A stretch of 64,000 bases of DNA from an uncultured Bacteroides sp. (GTDB lineage Bacteria; Bacteroidota; Bacteroidia; Bacteroidales; Bacteroidaceae): NCBI GenBank assembly GCA_948847595.1, contig CAQOGY010000016.1, positions 1 through 64,000 on the forward strand, read 5' to 3'. Position 1 is the first letter of the stretch; each line of letters starts with the position of its first letter. The notes under the pieces were generated by a model, which searched no databases, was not told where the DNA came from, and worked only from the letters and a program-made list of their open reading frames with translations. Position numbers and translations under genes: made by a program. Below, in pieces: positions 7,205-16,747 of this stretch.

Positions 7205-9732
7205 CTATAGTTTTTGGATTTCAAATACTTGGCTGCCACTTCAGCATAATCGGTCTGTACGATATTAATGCGTTTGTTTATCATGCCTACCAGACCCGAA
7301 TAGTTGTCCGACAACATGTTCGTATCATTCGCTCCTACGATATTGGAGAATAGAAGCCAGCCTTTGGATTTAATGTCTTCCGTCATCGCTCCCGCAAGAG
7401 CATCCGAGGTGGAAAGTTGCATCATTTGCACATTGTCCGTGTAAGATGAAGCAAAATAGGTAATATCATCTGAAGCTTTTGCCATCGGATGCAGTAAGAG
7501 ACTGCCGTTCGCCGCTTTCAAATCATATGCATAATTACGGTTGTTTGAGACATAGAGCAGAACTTCGTTTTCCATGTCGAGTTTTTTAAGCAATGCCACT
7601 ATTGTCGCTACGGCAACGTTTTTGTTGACTATATCCAAATTATAATAAACCTTTCCTTTACCTTTTTTCAATGCGTCCTCTAAAGTGGGGATCCGCTCGT
7701 TTGTGAGATTCCCCGCTGCATCTTTAAGATAGAACTGCTGTAACTGCTGATAAGAATAATCTCCTACCGCGCCGCTTCCGTTGGTGGTTCTGTCAATCGT
7801 ATTATCGTGCATCAGTACCAATATTCCGTCAGAAGTGGGACGTGCGTCAAGCTCGATCATTTCTACTCCTACATTAATTGCATACTCTATGGAAGGCAAT
7901 GAATTCTCCGGTATGCCATTGGTTATACCTTTCTGCGTGTTCGCCCGATGGGCACAAAGCCAGACCTTGTAGGAACTATCATCAAACAAGTTTTTTAAAT
8001 CAGTCTTCAGATTCCCTGTAATAGGCAGTTGTCCGCCCGGTTCACCTCCCGGATTCTCTCCCGAACCTCCCAATTGTGCACTGGAGTGACGGCTGTCTTT
8101 TCCTTTCATCGGCCATGCCGAAGCTGCACATCCGGTTATACCTTCATCTTCCAAAGCTACCAGGACACTCTTCGATGGATCTACTGTATGAGTAACGCCA
8201 ATATAGATCGTTCCATCCGGCCCGATGGTAGGCGAACTCCAGATTTTTCCGATACCCGCTTCCCAATTATCTTTTAAAGGAGAATCGCTCTCGCTAATCA
8301 ATGCGGCCAAGTCTTTTTTCAAGATTAGCTGTTCTTCCGAGGCTTCGGGTTTAATGATATAATAATTACCGGACTGTGTTCCAAAATGAATATTACCGGC
8401 CTGGTCGATTGCCGCACATCCACTGACGTCTTCCGGCACACCGTAATGCCATTGAATTACTCCATTAGGAGATAACGCAACGATTCCTCCCGTGGCTTCA
8501 CCCGGAGCACGTTTTACGGTCACAATGACGCTTCCATCCAAGCCTATCACAACGCCGCCCTGATCCAGCGTCCCTACATTTCCTAACGAAGTACGCCATT
8601 TTTCGACCCCGTCACTTCCAACAGCAAATGCGCTGCTTCCTATGCCCGGGAAGGTGGCAATTCCGTATATGGTGCCGGCAGCGTCCACAGCTACGGAAGC
8701 ATTCATGTTTTCCGCAGGCTTATCATTTCCCGAACTATATATTTGCCATGCCCACATCACATTACCACCTGTATTCAGCGCAGACGCCGACGCTCCGAAT
8801 AATCCGTTCTTTCCGCCTGACCAAATCAATGTGTTGTTCGCCAATGCCATTCCGGCAGATACTCCACCCGAAGGGCCGCCGGAATTATCTGCGTTTGCCA
8901 CATAACCTACTCTGTAACCGGTGCTCTTATCGACAGCAAGCACAGAGCCCGTAGAGCCGCCATTCCCCATATAGATGTGATTCTCTCCAATCGCACAAGT
9001 CAGATAATTAATACGAGGTTTGGAAGCCTGTCCTTTATTCCAAAAGCCTTTTTCTGCATCTCCGGCAACTACCCATTTCTTTGTTCCATCGGGATTGATG
9101 GCGTATACACGCCCTACTTTGCCGCTCGTGTCGCCTGTTCCTACATACACAGTACCGTCCGTATCAATACTCGGAGTGGTATGCGTGTTGCCGGACGGAG
9201 AATCACCATCGGCAGATGTCCACAAGTCGAATTCCCACAATTGTTCACCGGTAGCGGCCGAGAATTTCCGCAAATAATGGTCATTGGAAGTCATATATAC
9301 ACTATTATCATCACTGACTGCCGGAGCCGTAGAACGTATTTCGCCCAGTACGTGAGCACCTACCCACTTCAGTTTCACATTGCCGACTTCGGGCAGAGGT
9401 TCTGCTTCAATCGTCAGCAATTTATGAGCCATCGCATAATTTCCTTTGCCGTCTTTGACGTGCAAAGTCACTGTATATGCCCCATTCGTTTCATAAATCA
9501 CTTTAGGAGCAACTTCCGTTGAAGTCTCCCCATTCCCTAAATCCCATTGGCAGGTATAATTTCCTTCTCCGCCTACTGTCTCATTCGTGATACAGACTTC
9601 TTCACCTACATAGTAGGTTGTCTTGTCAAAAGTAAATTTAGCTGTCAGCGCATTTTCCTTCCAATCATCCGAGCATGCCGAAAGTAGCAGCAAACAGATG
9701 AAAAACGTTGTAACTATTTTTATATTCTTCAT
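7201..9732 (-). CDS. Lipoprotein with PKD, PQQ-like beta-propeller and C-terminal GDPD domain
   Basis: An 843-residue multidomain lipoprotein. The signal peptide ends in the lipobox LLLLSAC (Cys20), followed by SDDWKE, an acidic start like the surface-export signals of Bacteroides lipoproteins. Residues about 30-110 form a PKD/Ig-like domain (CQWDLGNGETS, GAYTVTLHV). Residues about 118-555 hold repeated beta-propeller blades of PQQ type (GTVYVGTGD, GTIYIGVTH). From about 590 a complete GDPD domain follows, with His595-Arg596, PENS, ELDARPTSDG and MHDNTIDRTT. It sits directly after SusD and shares an ATGA overlap with a second GDPD gene. The likely role is surface binding and first cleavage of a glycerophosphodiester or glycerol-phosphate polymer. 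Confidence 0.82.
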   Translation of the reverse strand: MKNIKIVTTFFICLLLLSACSDDWKENALTAKFTFDKTTYYVGEEVCITNETVGGEGNYTCQWDLGNGETSTEVAPKVIYETNGAYTVTLHVKDGKGNYAMAHKLLTIEAEPLPEVGNVKLKWVGAHVLGEIRSTAPAVSDDNSVYMTSNDHYLRKFSAATGEQLWEFDLWTSADGDSPSGNTHTTPSIDTDGTVYVGTGDTSGKVGRVYAINPDGTKKWVVAGDAEKGFWNKGQASKPRINYLTCAIGENHIYMGNGGSTGSVLAVDKSTGYRVGYVANADNSGGPSGGVSAGMALANNTLIWSGGKNGLFGASASALNTGGNVMWAWQIYSSGNDKPAENMNASVAVDAAGTIYGIATFPGIGSSAFAVGSDGVEKWRTSLGNVGTLDQGGVVIGLDGSVIVTVKRAPGEATGGIVALSPNGVIQWHYGVPEDVSGCAAIDQAGNIHFGTQSGNYYIIKPEASEEQLILKKDLAALISESDSPLKDNWEAGIGKIWSSPTIGPDGTIYIGVTHTVDPSKSVLVALEDEGITGCAASAWPMKGKDSRHSSAQLGGSGENPGGEPGGQLPITGNLKTDLKNLFDDSSYKVWLCAHRANTQKGITNGIPENSLPSIEYAINVGVEMIELDARPTSDGILVLMHDNTIDRTTNGSGAVGDYSYQQLQQFYLKDAAGNLTNERIPTLEDALKKGKGKVYYNLDIVNKNVAVATIVALLKKLDMENEVLLYVSNNRNYAYDLKAANGSLLLHPMAKASDDITYFASSYTDNVQMMQLSTSDALAGAMTEDIKSKGWLLFSNIVGANDTNMLSDNYSGLVGMINKRINIVQTDYAEVAAKYLKSKNYR

Positions 9733-9753
9733 ACTTTGTTCTTTCTAAGATAA

Positions 9754-11100
9754 TTAATAGCCTGGATTTTGAGGATAGTTTTCTTCTCCCGCCAAGTCGC
9801 GTTCCGACTGGGGAACGGGATAATACATCAGGTAGTTTCTGCCGTTCAAGGAAGAAAACAAGTCCAAGCGGTTGGTTCGCTTCAAATCATACCATCGCTG
9901 ACCTTCCGCATACAGTTCACGGTGACGCTCATCAAGTATCTGGTTCTGAAATTCAGCATCAGTCATGCTTGAGGGCAGCGAAACGGTGGCGTAGCGTTTG
10001 TTCATAAATTCTTTCAGTGTAGACAGTCCGTTGACAGCTCCCAGTGCTTCTGCTTTTATCAGATACATCTCTGCCACGCGGGTAACTACAATCGGAGTCT
10101 GTGACGGTTGTTCATTAGTGACAAACTGACCGGTACTTCCATTCGGAAATTTGATAATGCGGCTATTATCTGCGCCAAACACGGCTTTTGCACGTATATC
10201 TTGTTTCTTGACGGCTGTATCATCGTAAAGATGTCCGTAACAGTCGGCAGAGGGAGAATAATCCCAGGTGGGGTCGATGTCGTTCACCGTTTGGTAGAAT
10301 AGCAGCAGACTTGTACTGCGCTTGTTGGCTAGCGCAAAGACCAGTTCTTTACTGCTGCTGTTGGAAACAAAGGCATTGGCATAATCAGTTGATGTAGCGC
10401 TCAACGCAAAATTTGATTTTGTAATCACTTTGTCGGCATAAGCGGCTGCGTTCGTATAGTCTTTCAAAGACAGGCATACTTTGGCATTCAGTGCGTCACA
10501 AGCGCTAAGAGATACATAAAAACGGTCTGTAAACTCTGGCAATAACCCTTCCGCTTTCGTCAAGTCTTCTCTGATAAAACTCCATACTTCTGCTTCGGGA
10601 GAGATGGGTACGACATCATAGGTACGCTTGCGCAAGATAGGTGCTCCACCCCAACGAGTGGCTAAATGATAATAAATCAAGGCTCTGAAATAGTATCCCG
10701 TACCGCCTGTCTGCTTCACTACCAGGTTTTCTTTATTAGAGGACGCTTCGTATGTTTCGACTAGGAAATTTACTTGCTTCAAGGTGGTGAAGCATTTCTG
10801 CCACTGGCTCAAAACCTCTTTGGAACTAGGAGCCATCGACATCGGGTCGTTCATAGAGAAGCCGGGGCCTGCCTTGAAATTCTCGCCTTTTACGTCACCG
10901 TCCATATAGAACTTAAATACAAGTTCTTCCATTTCGGCGTACACTCCATTCAATAATTTTTCCAAATCGGATTCGCTCAACATATCTTGAGGTATCTGAT
11001 CCTTAGGCCGCATATCGTCCAGCATACCTGAACAAGCCGTTATCCACAAAAGGCAAATGCTACACAGCAAATAGTTGATTATAGTATAGTATCGTTTCAT
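9754..11100 (-). CDS. SusD/RagB-family outer-membrane lipoprotein
   Basis: A 448-residue SusD-like lipoprotein that would form the lid over the neighbouring SusC channel and bind substrate at the cell surface. The signal peptide leads to a lipobox ending in Cys23 (WITACSG). The C-terminal SusD segment is typical: DERHRELYAEGQRWYDLKR, then YYPVPQSERDL. It lies 12 bases after susC and 21 bases before the GDPD lipoprotein. Its ligand is not readable from sequence; the neighbours point to a phosphodiester rather than a glycan. Confidence 0.92.
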   Translation of the reverse strand: MKRYYTIINYLLCSICLLWITACSGMLDDMRPKDQIPQDMLSESDLEKLLNGVYAEMEELVFKFYMDGDVKGENFKAGPGFSMNDPMSMAPSSKEVLSQWQKCFTTLKQVNFLVETYEASSNKENLVVKQTGGTGYYFRALIYYHLATRWGGAPILRKRTYDVVPISPEAEVWSFIREDLTKAEGLLPEFTDRFYVSLSACDALNAKVCLSLKDYTNAAAYADKVITKSNFALSATSTDYANAFVSNSSSKELVFALANKRSTSLLLFYQTVNDIDPTWDYSPSADCYGHLYDDTAVKKQDIRAKAVFGADNSRIIKFPNGSTGQFVTNEQPSQTPIVVTRVAEMYLIKAEALGAVNGLSTLKEFMNKRYATVSLPSSMTDAEFQNQILDERHRELYAEGQRWYDLKRTNRLDLFSSLNGRNYLMYYPVPQSERDLAGEENYPQNPGY

Positions 11101-11112
11101 ACATCTATGTTT

Positions 11113-14100
11113 TTAAAAGTTTAGATTCAGACCAAAAATAAATGTTCTCAACACGGGTTGCAGACCGAAGTCAACGCCATAATTTGAATCACCCGGACTG
11201 CCGGAGAATGATGTTTCGGGATCATAACCGGAATACTTGGTGAGGGTCAGCAGATTATCTGCCGAAACGTAGACTCTTAATGAATTTACGCGGAGTTTCT
11301 TTACAACTGATTCCGGCAATGTGTAACCCAAGGTTACTGTTTTCAGTTTAAAATAGGAAGCGTCTTCCAAATAACGTGTTGAGGTCTGCACGTTGTAGTC
11401 ATAATCGTATCCGGTATGCACTCCCATTCGTACAGGACGGGGAATCGTGTTGCTTGTGCCTTCTCCGCGCCAGTATCCGTTGGCTACTTCTTTGCTTACA
11501 TTAAAGTATTGTTCCACAGATTCGCCCCGGTCGCTTACTTTCACATTCGACAGTGCGAGCCCTAGGTGGTCAGTACCTTCGGAGCCGTTCACTCCCCGCC
11601 ATGCCGACATCACTTTACCGCCTACCGAGAATTGTCCGAACAGAGACAGGTCGAAACCTTTGTAGGAGAAGTTGGAAGTGATACCTCCGTAAAAGTCCGG
11701 GATGGCTTTTCCTACGTTCATCCGGTCGGCATCGGAGATGTCACCGTCTTCGTTATAATCGAAATATTTCACGTCACCGGCACGTACGCCTTTAGCATAA
11801 AGTTTTGCAGGCACTTCGTCGTCACGTTGGTAGATGCCTTCCATCTTCAACATATAGAATGTACTGATAGGCTGTCCGTTAATCAATGCGTGCATCGAAC
11901 CTCCCAAAAGGTTACTTCCGCTACTGGGAACTACATACATATCATTTCCTTCAATCAGGGAAAGTAACTTGTTTTTCACGAAAGAAATGTTTCCTCCCAA
12001 ATCCCATTTGAATTTTCCGGTAAGGATTTTGCCATTCAAAGCCAACTCAAGCCCTTTATTCTCCAATGAACCGATATTGGACTGCAAAGTGGTATATCCG
12101 GTGGTTGCATTGACCGGTTTCTTGAACAGCAGGTCGGTGGTCTTCTGATAGAACATATCCACGTTCAGAGTCAGGCGGGACTGGAACATTTCTATATCAA
12201 ATCCGATATTGAACTGGCTGGCTTTCTCCCAAGTCAGGGCACGGGCGTCCTGCGAAATCTGGAATCCGGCAGAACCGTTGTAAGAAGCGCCGCCCGCACT
12301 GATAAGTGACAGCGGAGCATAATTGCTCACTCCTGCCATGCTTCCTGTCATACCCCAGCTTAGTCTTAACTTGGCGTCATTGACGTATTTGTTTTTCGGG
12401 AAGAATCCTTCATTGGATGCCCGCCACGCAAAAGAGGCAGAGGGGAAATAACCGTATCTCTTGTTTTTTGCAAAACGGGAAGAACCGTCACTACGCAATG
12501 AGGCATTCAGTATATATTTGTTGTCCCAGTTCAAGGCGATTCGCCCGAAATAGGATTCTAAAGCGTAAGAGGTATAACTGATGTTTCCGGCATAGATATT
12601 GGGGCCTGCATTGATTAAATCAAAGTTGGAAGAAGGAAATGCGCCGTTGGCGTAGTTGTCACTCTTTGCGCCGAATTGCTCATAAGTGTATTTCTCAAAC
12701 GAGTGTCCCAGCATGACGGAATAAATCAGTTTGTTCCATTCATTGTTGTAAGAGAATATGTTGTCTATCACATAGCGGAAACTTTGATCTTTTTGTTCTG
12801 CCAATGCTCCCCAACCGCTGCTGTTTTTGCGGGCGTCATGCTTGTCCGACAGTTTCTTAGAGGTGTTATCCAAAATGCCATATACGCTTACGGTCGGTGT
12901 ATATTTGAATCCTTTGAAGGGGGTGACGTCTATGCTGAACACACCGGATAGTTGATATTTCTTGGCTACCCAGTCTTCTTCATTTATCAGCATTACGGGA
13001 TTGTGGCGCAGAATATCCGTACCATTCACTTTGTAGGATGTTCCGTCTTCTTTGTAGGGTGAATACCAGGGTTGTTCTTCACGTGCCGTACGCAGGACTT
13101 TCAGACTGGTACTTGTTTCTTCCAACAGGTCTGAACGGCTGGCCGAACCTGCCAGATTCATATTCAGTTTGAATAGGTTGTTTATTTTATGTGTGAATTT
13201 GGCACGCATATTATATTGGTCATAGCTGCTCTTATTCAGATATCCTTCTTGAGTATTAGCGCCTAAAGAAGCAAAGAAGGTGGTCTTTTCATTTCCACCG
13301 GAGATGCTGATGGAGCCGGTACCTGTTTTTGAGTTCTTTCTTGATATTTCTTTCACCCAATTGGTTTCCTGAATATGGGAAGGAACATATAATTGAAGGT
13401 TGGCCCCCATTTGTACATTGTAATTATCAATAGCGGCTTGCATGGTGTTCATATATTCCGTTGAATTGGCCATTTCAATGTCGCTGGCCAGATAGGCGAA
13501 TCCGTAGCGGCCGGACACTTCTATCTTTGTCTTGCCTTGCTGACCTGATTTGGTGGTTATCAACACGACTCCGGCATTGGCACGCGAACCATAGATGGCA
13601 GCGGCGGAAGCGTCTTTCAAGACTTCCATGCTTTCAATGTCATTCGGATTCAAATTGGGATATTTTTCACTGGGGATACCATCGACCACATAAAGTGGCG
13701 AGCTTCCCCCGCTGACGGAACCGATACCACGAACGGTTACATTAGGTGTCTCGCCGGGAGTGCCGGAAGCAGAAGAGATATTGACGCCTGCTACACGTCC
13801 TTGCAGCATTTTAATCGGATTATAGTCATTACCTTGATCTATATTTTCCATTTTTACTTTACTGATAGAAGTTGTAACCAGTTTTTGTGACTGGACTCCG
13901 TAGCCGACAACAACGACTTCGTCTATCATTTTACTGTCTTCCTGAAGTACGACTTTCACTAATGATTGGCCTGTGGTAGCAATATCAACTGTCTTATACC
14001 CTATGTAAGAGATTGTCAATATACCTTTTTCCGGTACATCTGCCAATGTGAATTTTCCATCGAAATCTGTTATCGTCCCATGTGACTCGCCTTTGACCAC

Positions 14101-14532
14101 AATACTCGCTCCGATAATAGGTTCTCCTTTTTCATCTATAACGGTGCCTGTTACTTTTTTAGTTATAGATTTGTCCTGGGCTTTGCGAATCAATACAATC
14201 ACATTGTCTTGCTCTTTCTTATACGCCAAGTCCATTCCTCCTAAAAGTTGTTGCATGGTTTGAGCAATCGTTGCATCTTTCACATTGAGTGATACTTTCC
14301 GGTTTAACTCCGGAAGGCTCTCATTGTAGAAGAACTTGTAATTGCTTACTTGCTCGATTTTCTTTAAAGAGGCTCTCAAAGAGATGTCTTTCACGCTTAC
14401 TGTTATTTGGGAATAAGCGGCAAAAGAGACGCTTAGAAACAATAGCAGACATAGAGCCCGCAGTGTTTTCCAGTTCTTACTTCTCCCCACGTTTGTTTGA
14501 GGGAGCTTTTCAAAGGTTGTTTTGTGCTTCAT
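11113..14532 (-). CDS. SusC/RagA-family TonB-dependent transporter with STN domain
   Basis: Outer-membrane TonB-dependent receptor of 1139 residues. Order: a long basic N-terminus and signal peptide to about residue 41; an STN domain (about 43-112) that contacts the FecR anti-sigma factor; a carboxypeptidase-like domain beginning TGTVIDEKGEPIIGASIVV; a plug with the SusC-type VVVGYGVQ and GSRANAGVVLITTK segments; then the 22-strand barrel, ending in FGLNLNF. The STN domain and the upstream sigma/FecR pair imply substrate-induced transenvelope signalling. A 162-base gap with a hairpin separates it from fecR. Confidence 0.94.
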   Translation of the reverse strand: MKHKTTFEKLPQTNVGRSKNWKTLRALCLLLFLSVSFAAYSQITVSVKDISLRASLKKIEQVSNYKFFYNESLPELNRKVSLNVKDATIAQTMQQLLGGMDLAYKKEQDNVIVLIRKAQDKSITKKVTGTVIDEKGEPIIGASIVVKGESHGTITDFDGKFTLADVPEKGILTISYIGYKTVDIATTGQSLVKVVLQEDSKMIDEVVVVGYGVQSQKLVTTSISKVKMENIDQGNDYNPIKMLQGRVAGVNISSASGTPGETPNVTVRGIGSVSGGSSPLYVVDGIPSEKYPNLNPNDIESMEVLKDASAAAIYGSRANAGVVLITTKSGQQGKTKIEVSGRYGFAYLASDIEMANSTEYMNTMQAAIDNYNVQMGANLQLYVPSHIQETNWVKEISRKNSKTGTGSISISGGNEKTTFFASLGANTQEGYLNKSSYDQYNMRAKFTHKINNLFKLNMNLAGSASRSDLLEETSTSLKVLRTAREEQPWYSPYKEDGTSYKVNGTDILRHNPVMLINEEDWVAKKYQLSGVFSIDVTPFKGFKYTPTVSVYGILDNTSKKLSDKHDARKNSSGWGALAEQKDQSFRYVIDNIFSYNNEWNKLIYSVMLGHSFEKYTYEQFGAKSDNYANGAFPSSNFDLINAGPNIYAGNISYTSYALESYFGRIALNWDNKYILNASLRSDGSSRFAKNKRYGYFPSASFAWRASNEGFFPKNKYVNDAKLRLSWGMTGSMAGVSNYAPLSLISAGGASYNGSAGFQISQDARALTWEKASQFNIGFDIEMFQSRLTLNVDMFYQKTTDLLFKKPVNATTGYTTLQSNIGSLENKGLELALNGKILTGKFKWDLGGNISFVKNKLLSLIEGNDMYVVPSSGSNLLGGSMHALINGQPISTFYMLKMEGIYQRDDEVPAKLYAKGVRAGDVKYFDYNEDGDISDADRMNVGKAIPDFYGGITSNFSYKGFDLSLFGQFSVGGKVMSAWRGVNGSEGTDHLGLALSNVKVSDRGESVEQYFNVSKEVANGYWRGEGTSNTIPRPVRMGVHTGYDYDYNVQTSTRYLEDASYFKLKTVTLGYTLPESVVKKLRVNSLRVYVSADNLLTLTKYSGYDPETSFSGSPGDSNYGVDFGLQPVLRTFIFGLNLNF

Positions 14533-14637
14533 ATATCAAAACTTTTAAGTTGTTTGATAGGTATACAGACTGCTATACCCGCTCGTCCAATCGCCTATCA
14601 GACTTTAACTCTCGTTAACTTATTCGATACCGGGAAT

Positions 14638-14680
14638 AAAAAAGCCATTCCTTAGTAATGGGCTGCGGAATGGCTTTATT
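14638..14680. terminator. Hairpin between fecR and susC, T-rich on both sides
   Basis: Arms GCCATTCC (14644-14651) and GGAATGGC (14667-14674) form a stem with A-run on the left and a T-rich stretch on the right. It could therefore terminate transcripts in either direction. For the minus strand it would separate the regulatory genes from susC; for the plus strand it could end an antisense RNA to the susC leader. Confidence 0.6.
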
Positions 14681-14694
14681 TTATATTTTACTTA

Positions 14695-15675
14695 CTATTT
14701 CTCTTTCAAAACTATCACCGAACCGTCCATTTCATAATAGAAAGGTGAAGTAAGCATGAGAATATTCAAGGCATTCTGTATGCCACCGCCCGGTATCGTT
14801 CCGGTGAAATATTCATTAGGCAGTTTACTGGAATCAAAACGGATTTCTACGTCATAAATACGTGAAAGGGTTTTCATTATATTTTCCAAAGATTCTTTCT
14901 CGAAATAGATATTTCCTTTCGTCCATTCAATGTAGTCATTCGGATGTACTTGGGCGGTTGTTATCTTATGAGTGACTTTATTATATTCTATTTTGTCACC
15001 GGGCTTCATGATATGCGACATTTCCTGTGCATAGACGCCTACTTTTCCTTCCAACAGAACTACTGTCACGTCTTTGGCATCTTCATAGGCTGATACGTTG
15101 AAAGAAGTGCCGAGTACTTTCACTTCCAAATCTCCGACCTGCACAATAAAAGCGTGTTTTTCATCATGGGCTACTTTGAAATAGGCTTCACCATTCAGTT
15201 GCACACGACGCACTTTTTCTCCGAAGTTATTCAGATAGCTTAGTTGCGAAGCCGAATTGAGAACGACATTCGTTCCGTCCGGCAGTTCGATGGTTGCTTT
15301 GTCGCCTTTATTGGCTTTTACTACAAAGGGGGCTCCTGCTGTTGGGGAAGAATCTATAAGATAGTAGGTAAAGAAGGCGATACAAATGGGTAAAACGATG
15401 GCGGCTGCCCATTTCCAGGGATTCATGCGGATGGTATTTGGCTTCTCTTCGCCCTGGATTTTCCCTTCGCCCTGGGTTTCTTCTTTGATACGGGCAAAGA
15501 GTTTGTCACGCAGCACCGGATTAATATCTGCACTCGATTTGGAAAATTCCTCTTCCCACCAGTTCTGTAAGCGGCGGTCGTTCTTTATCCAATCGGAGAG
15601 TTCTTTAATCTCAGCATCCGTTATATTTCCTTCGAAATACTTTTCAATCAGTTCCTTATAATATATCTTATCCAT
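14695..15675 (-). CDS. FecR-family anti-sigma factor
   Basis: Inner-membrane regulator of 326 residues. The cytoplasmic N-terminus (residues 1-85) would hold the ECF sigma factor. A single hydrophobic segment around 88-107 crosses the membrane, followed by a periplasmic FecR domain (IELPDGTNVVLNSASQLSY, VQLNGEAYFKV, VLGTSFNVSAY) and a C-terminal DUF4974 region that would meet the STN domain of SusC. It is encoded 67 bases after the sigma gene and 162 bases before susC. Confidence 0.92.
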   Translation of the reverse strand: MDKIYYKELIEKYFEGNITDAEIKELSDWIKNDRRLQNWWEEEFSKSSADINPVLRDKLFARIKEETQGEGKIQGEEKPNTIRMNPWKWAAAIVLPICIAFFTYYLIDSSPTAGAPFVVKANKGDKATIELPDGTNVVLNSASQLSYLNNFGEKVRRVQLNGEAYFKVAHDEKHAFIVQVGDLEVKVLGTSFNVSAYEDAKDVTVVLLEGKVGVYAQEMSHIMKPGDKIEYNKVTHKITTAQVHPNDYIEWTKGNIYFEKESLENIMKTLSRIYDVEIRFDSSKLPNEYFTGTIPGGGIQNALNILMLTSPFYYEMDGSVIVLKEK

Positions 15676-15742
15676 CTTCTTTCCTGCTTATTTACAAGTA
15701 TACATTTTCATCCTGTCTACTATCCAAAAAGGTGTACTACAA

Positions 15743-16339
15743 TTACATTTCATTAACAAAAAAGGCGAGCAAAAGCGCAATTACCTTATCATAATGCTTC
15801 ATCAACTGTTCACGCATAAACTTCACAGCCAACGATAATTGTGTGGCGACTGTGCTTTCGGAAATTCCCATCATCCCGGCGATTTCCTTATTCGTATAGT
15901 TCTGACGCTTGCTCAAGATAAAGATTTTCTTTCGCTGTGCCGGTAATTCCTCTGCCAATGAGTCGATATAGTCGTTCAAGAAACGCAGGTCAATATCGTC
16001 TTCTGTCTGCGAGTCACGGTCTACCCCACTTTTCAGCAGATATTCATTGTAAACATATTCAACGGTCTGACGCTGATACATATTCATCAGTAAGTTTTTG
16101 GCTATCGTACAGAGAAAAGATATAAATGAAGCATCGGAATCTACTTTTGCACGCACTTCCCATATACGGATGAAAGTGGACTGCACCACTTCTTCAGCCA
16201 TATATCGATCTCCGGAAGATAGCCGCATAATGAAATTGTACAGTTTGCCACTATACATCGTATATAACTTTTCAAATGCCTGAAAAGAACCTTCCTTTAA
16301 CTTGATTAATAAAAGTTTTTCAGCAGTAGAGTCAATCAT
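15743..16339 (-). CDS. ECF RNA polymerase sigma factor of the glycerophosphodiester locus
   Basis: A 198-residue ECF sigma factor. Region 2 spans roughly residues 22-90 (FEKLYTMYSGKLYNFIMRL, AEEVVQSTFIRIWE) and region 4 lies at about 130-185, with the helix-turn-helix NKEIAGMMGISESTVATQL. It precedes the FecR gene on the same strand. It should direct transcription of the downstream susC-to-glpT operon when SusC signals through FecR. Confidence 0.93.
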   Translation of the reverse strand: MIDSTAEKLLLIKLKEGSFQAFEKLYTMYSGKLYNFIMRLSSGDRYMAEEVVQSTFIRIWEVRAKVDSDASFISFLCTIAKNLLMNMYQRQTVEYVYNEYLLKSGVDRDSQTEDDIDLRFLNDYIDSLAEELPAQRKKIFILSKRQNYTNKEIAGMMGISESTVATQLSLAVKFMREQLMKHYDKVIALLLAFFVNEM

Positions 16340-16356
16340 ATTTTAGAGTTTTGCGA

Positions 16357-16364
16357 CAAAGGTA
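16357..16364 (-). promoter_or_regulatory. -7 box of the sigma factor gene
   Basis: TACCTTTG on the minus strand matches TAnnTTTG and lies 17 bases upstream of the start codon. No clear TTTG is seen at the expected -33 spacing. Confidence 0.4.
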
Positions 16365-16527
16365 TGTTACTGTTGGTCTGAAACAGGTGACAATATTATT
16401 AATATTTTCTCAATTATCCGATTTTTCGGGAAGGTTTCTGCATATATTTCTTTTTCCTAAAGTCCAAAAATCGTTAATTAACTTCCCGGATTATCCAATG
16501 TTCTATCAGCATACAAGGATATTTTCC

Positions 16528-16535
16528 TATCTTTG
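16528..16535 (+). promoter_or_regulatory. -7 box upstream of the small unknown gene pair
   Basis: TATCTTTG matches the Bacteroides -7 consensus and lies 50 bases before the ATG at 16586. No clear -33 element is visible. Confidence 0.4.
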
Positions 16536-16585
16536 CAATAGGATTACGTTATCAAGGAAAAAATGTAATTTTAAGATTAAATAGA

Positions 16586-16747
16586 ATGGGTAATATCAAA
16601 ACAAAACAAAAAAATATTTCTTCTCAAAAGCAGAAGAATAAAATCAATCCCTCAAAAATTGATGACGGGAAAAAGTTTGTATTGTCTGATGTATCCAAAG
16701 AAGAACTAAATAAAAGAAGGATTCCAGTATATCCTTACCTCCTCTAA
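16586..16747 (+). CDS. Small basic protein of unknown function (53 aa)
   Basis: A 53-codon reading frame starting ATGGGTAATATC and ending in TAA at 16745-16747. It is rich in lysine, asparagine and glutamine at the N-terminus (MGNIKTKQKN), becomes more ordered after about residue 30, and ends PVYPYLL. The next gene's ATG begins at the very next base, so the two are likely translated as a pair, and a -7 box lies upstream. I do not recognise the family. The AT-rich composition differs from the flanking operons and suggests acquired DNA. Confidence 0.55.
   Translation: MGNIKTKQKNISSQKQKNKINPSKIDDGKKFVLSDVSKEELNKRRIPVYPYLL

Noticed and set aside
16351..16584. Plus-strand frame of 77 codons
   Set aside because: It covers the -7 boxes of the two divergent transcripts and shows no family features; the 53-codon frame at 16586 fits better.
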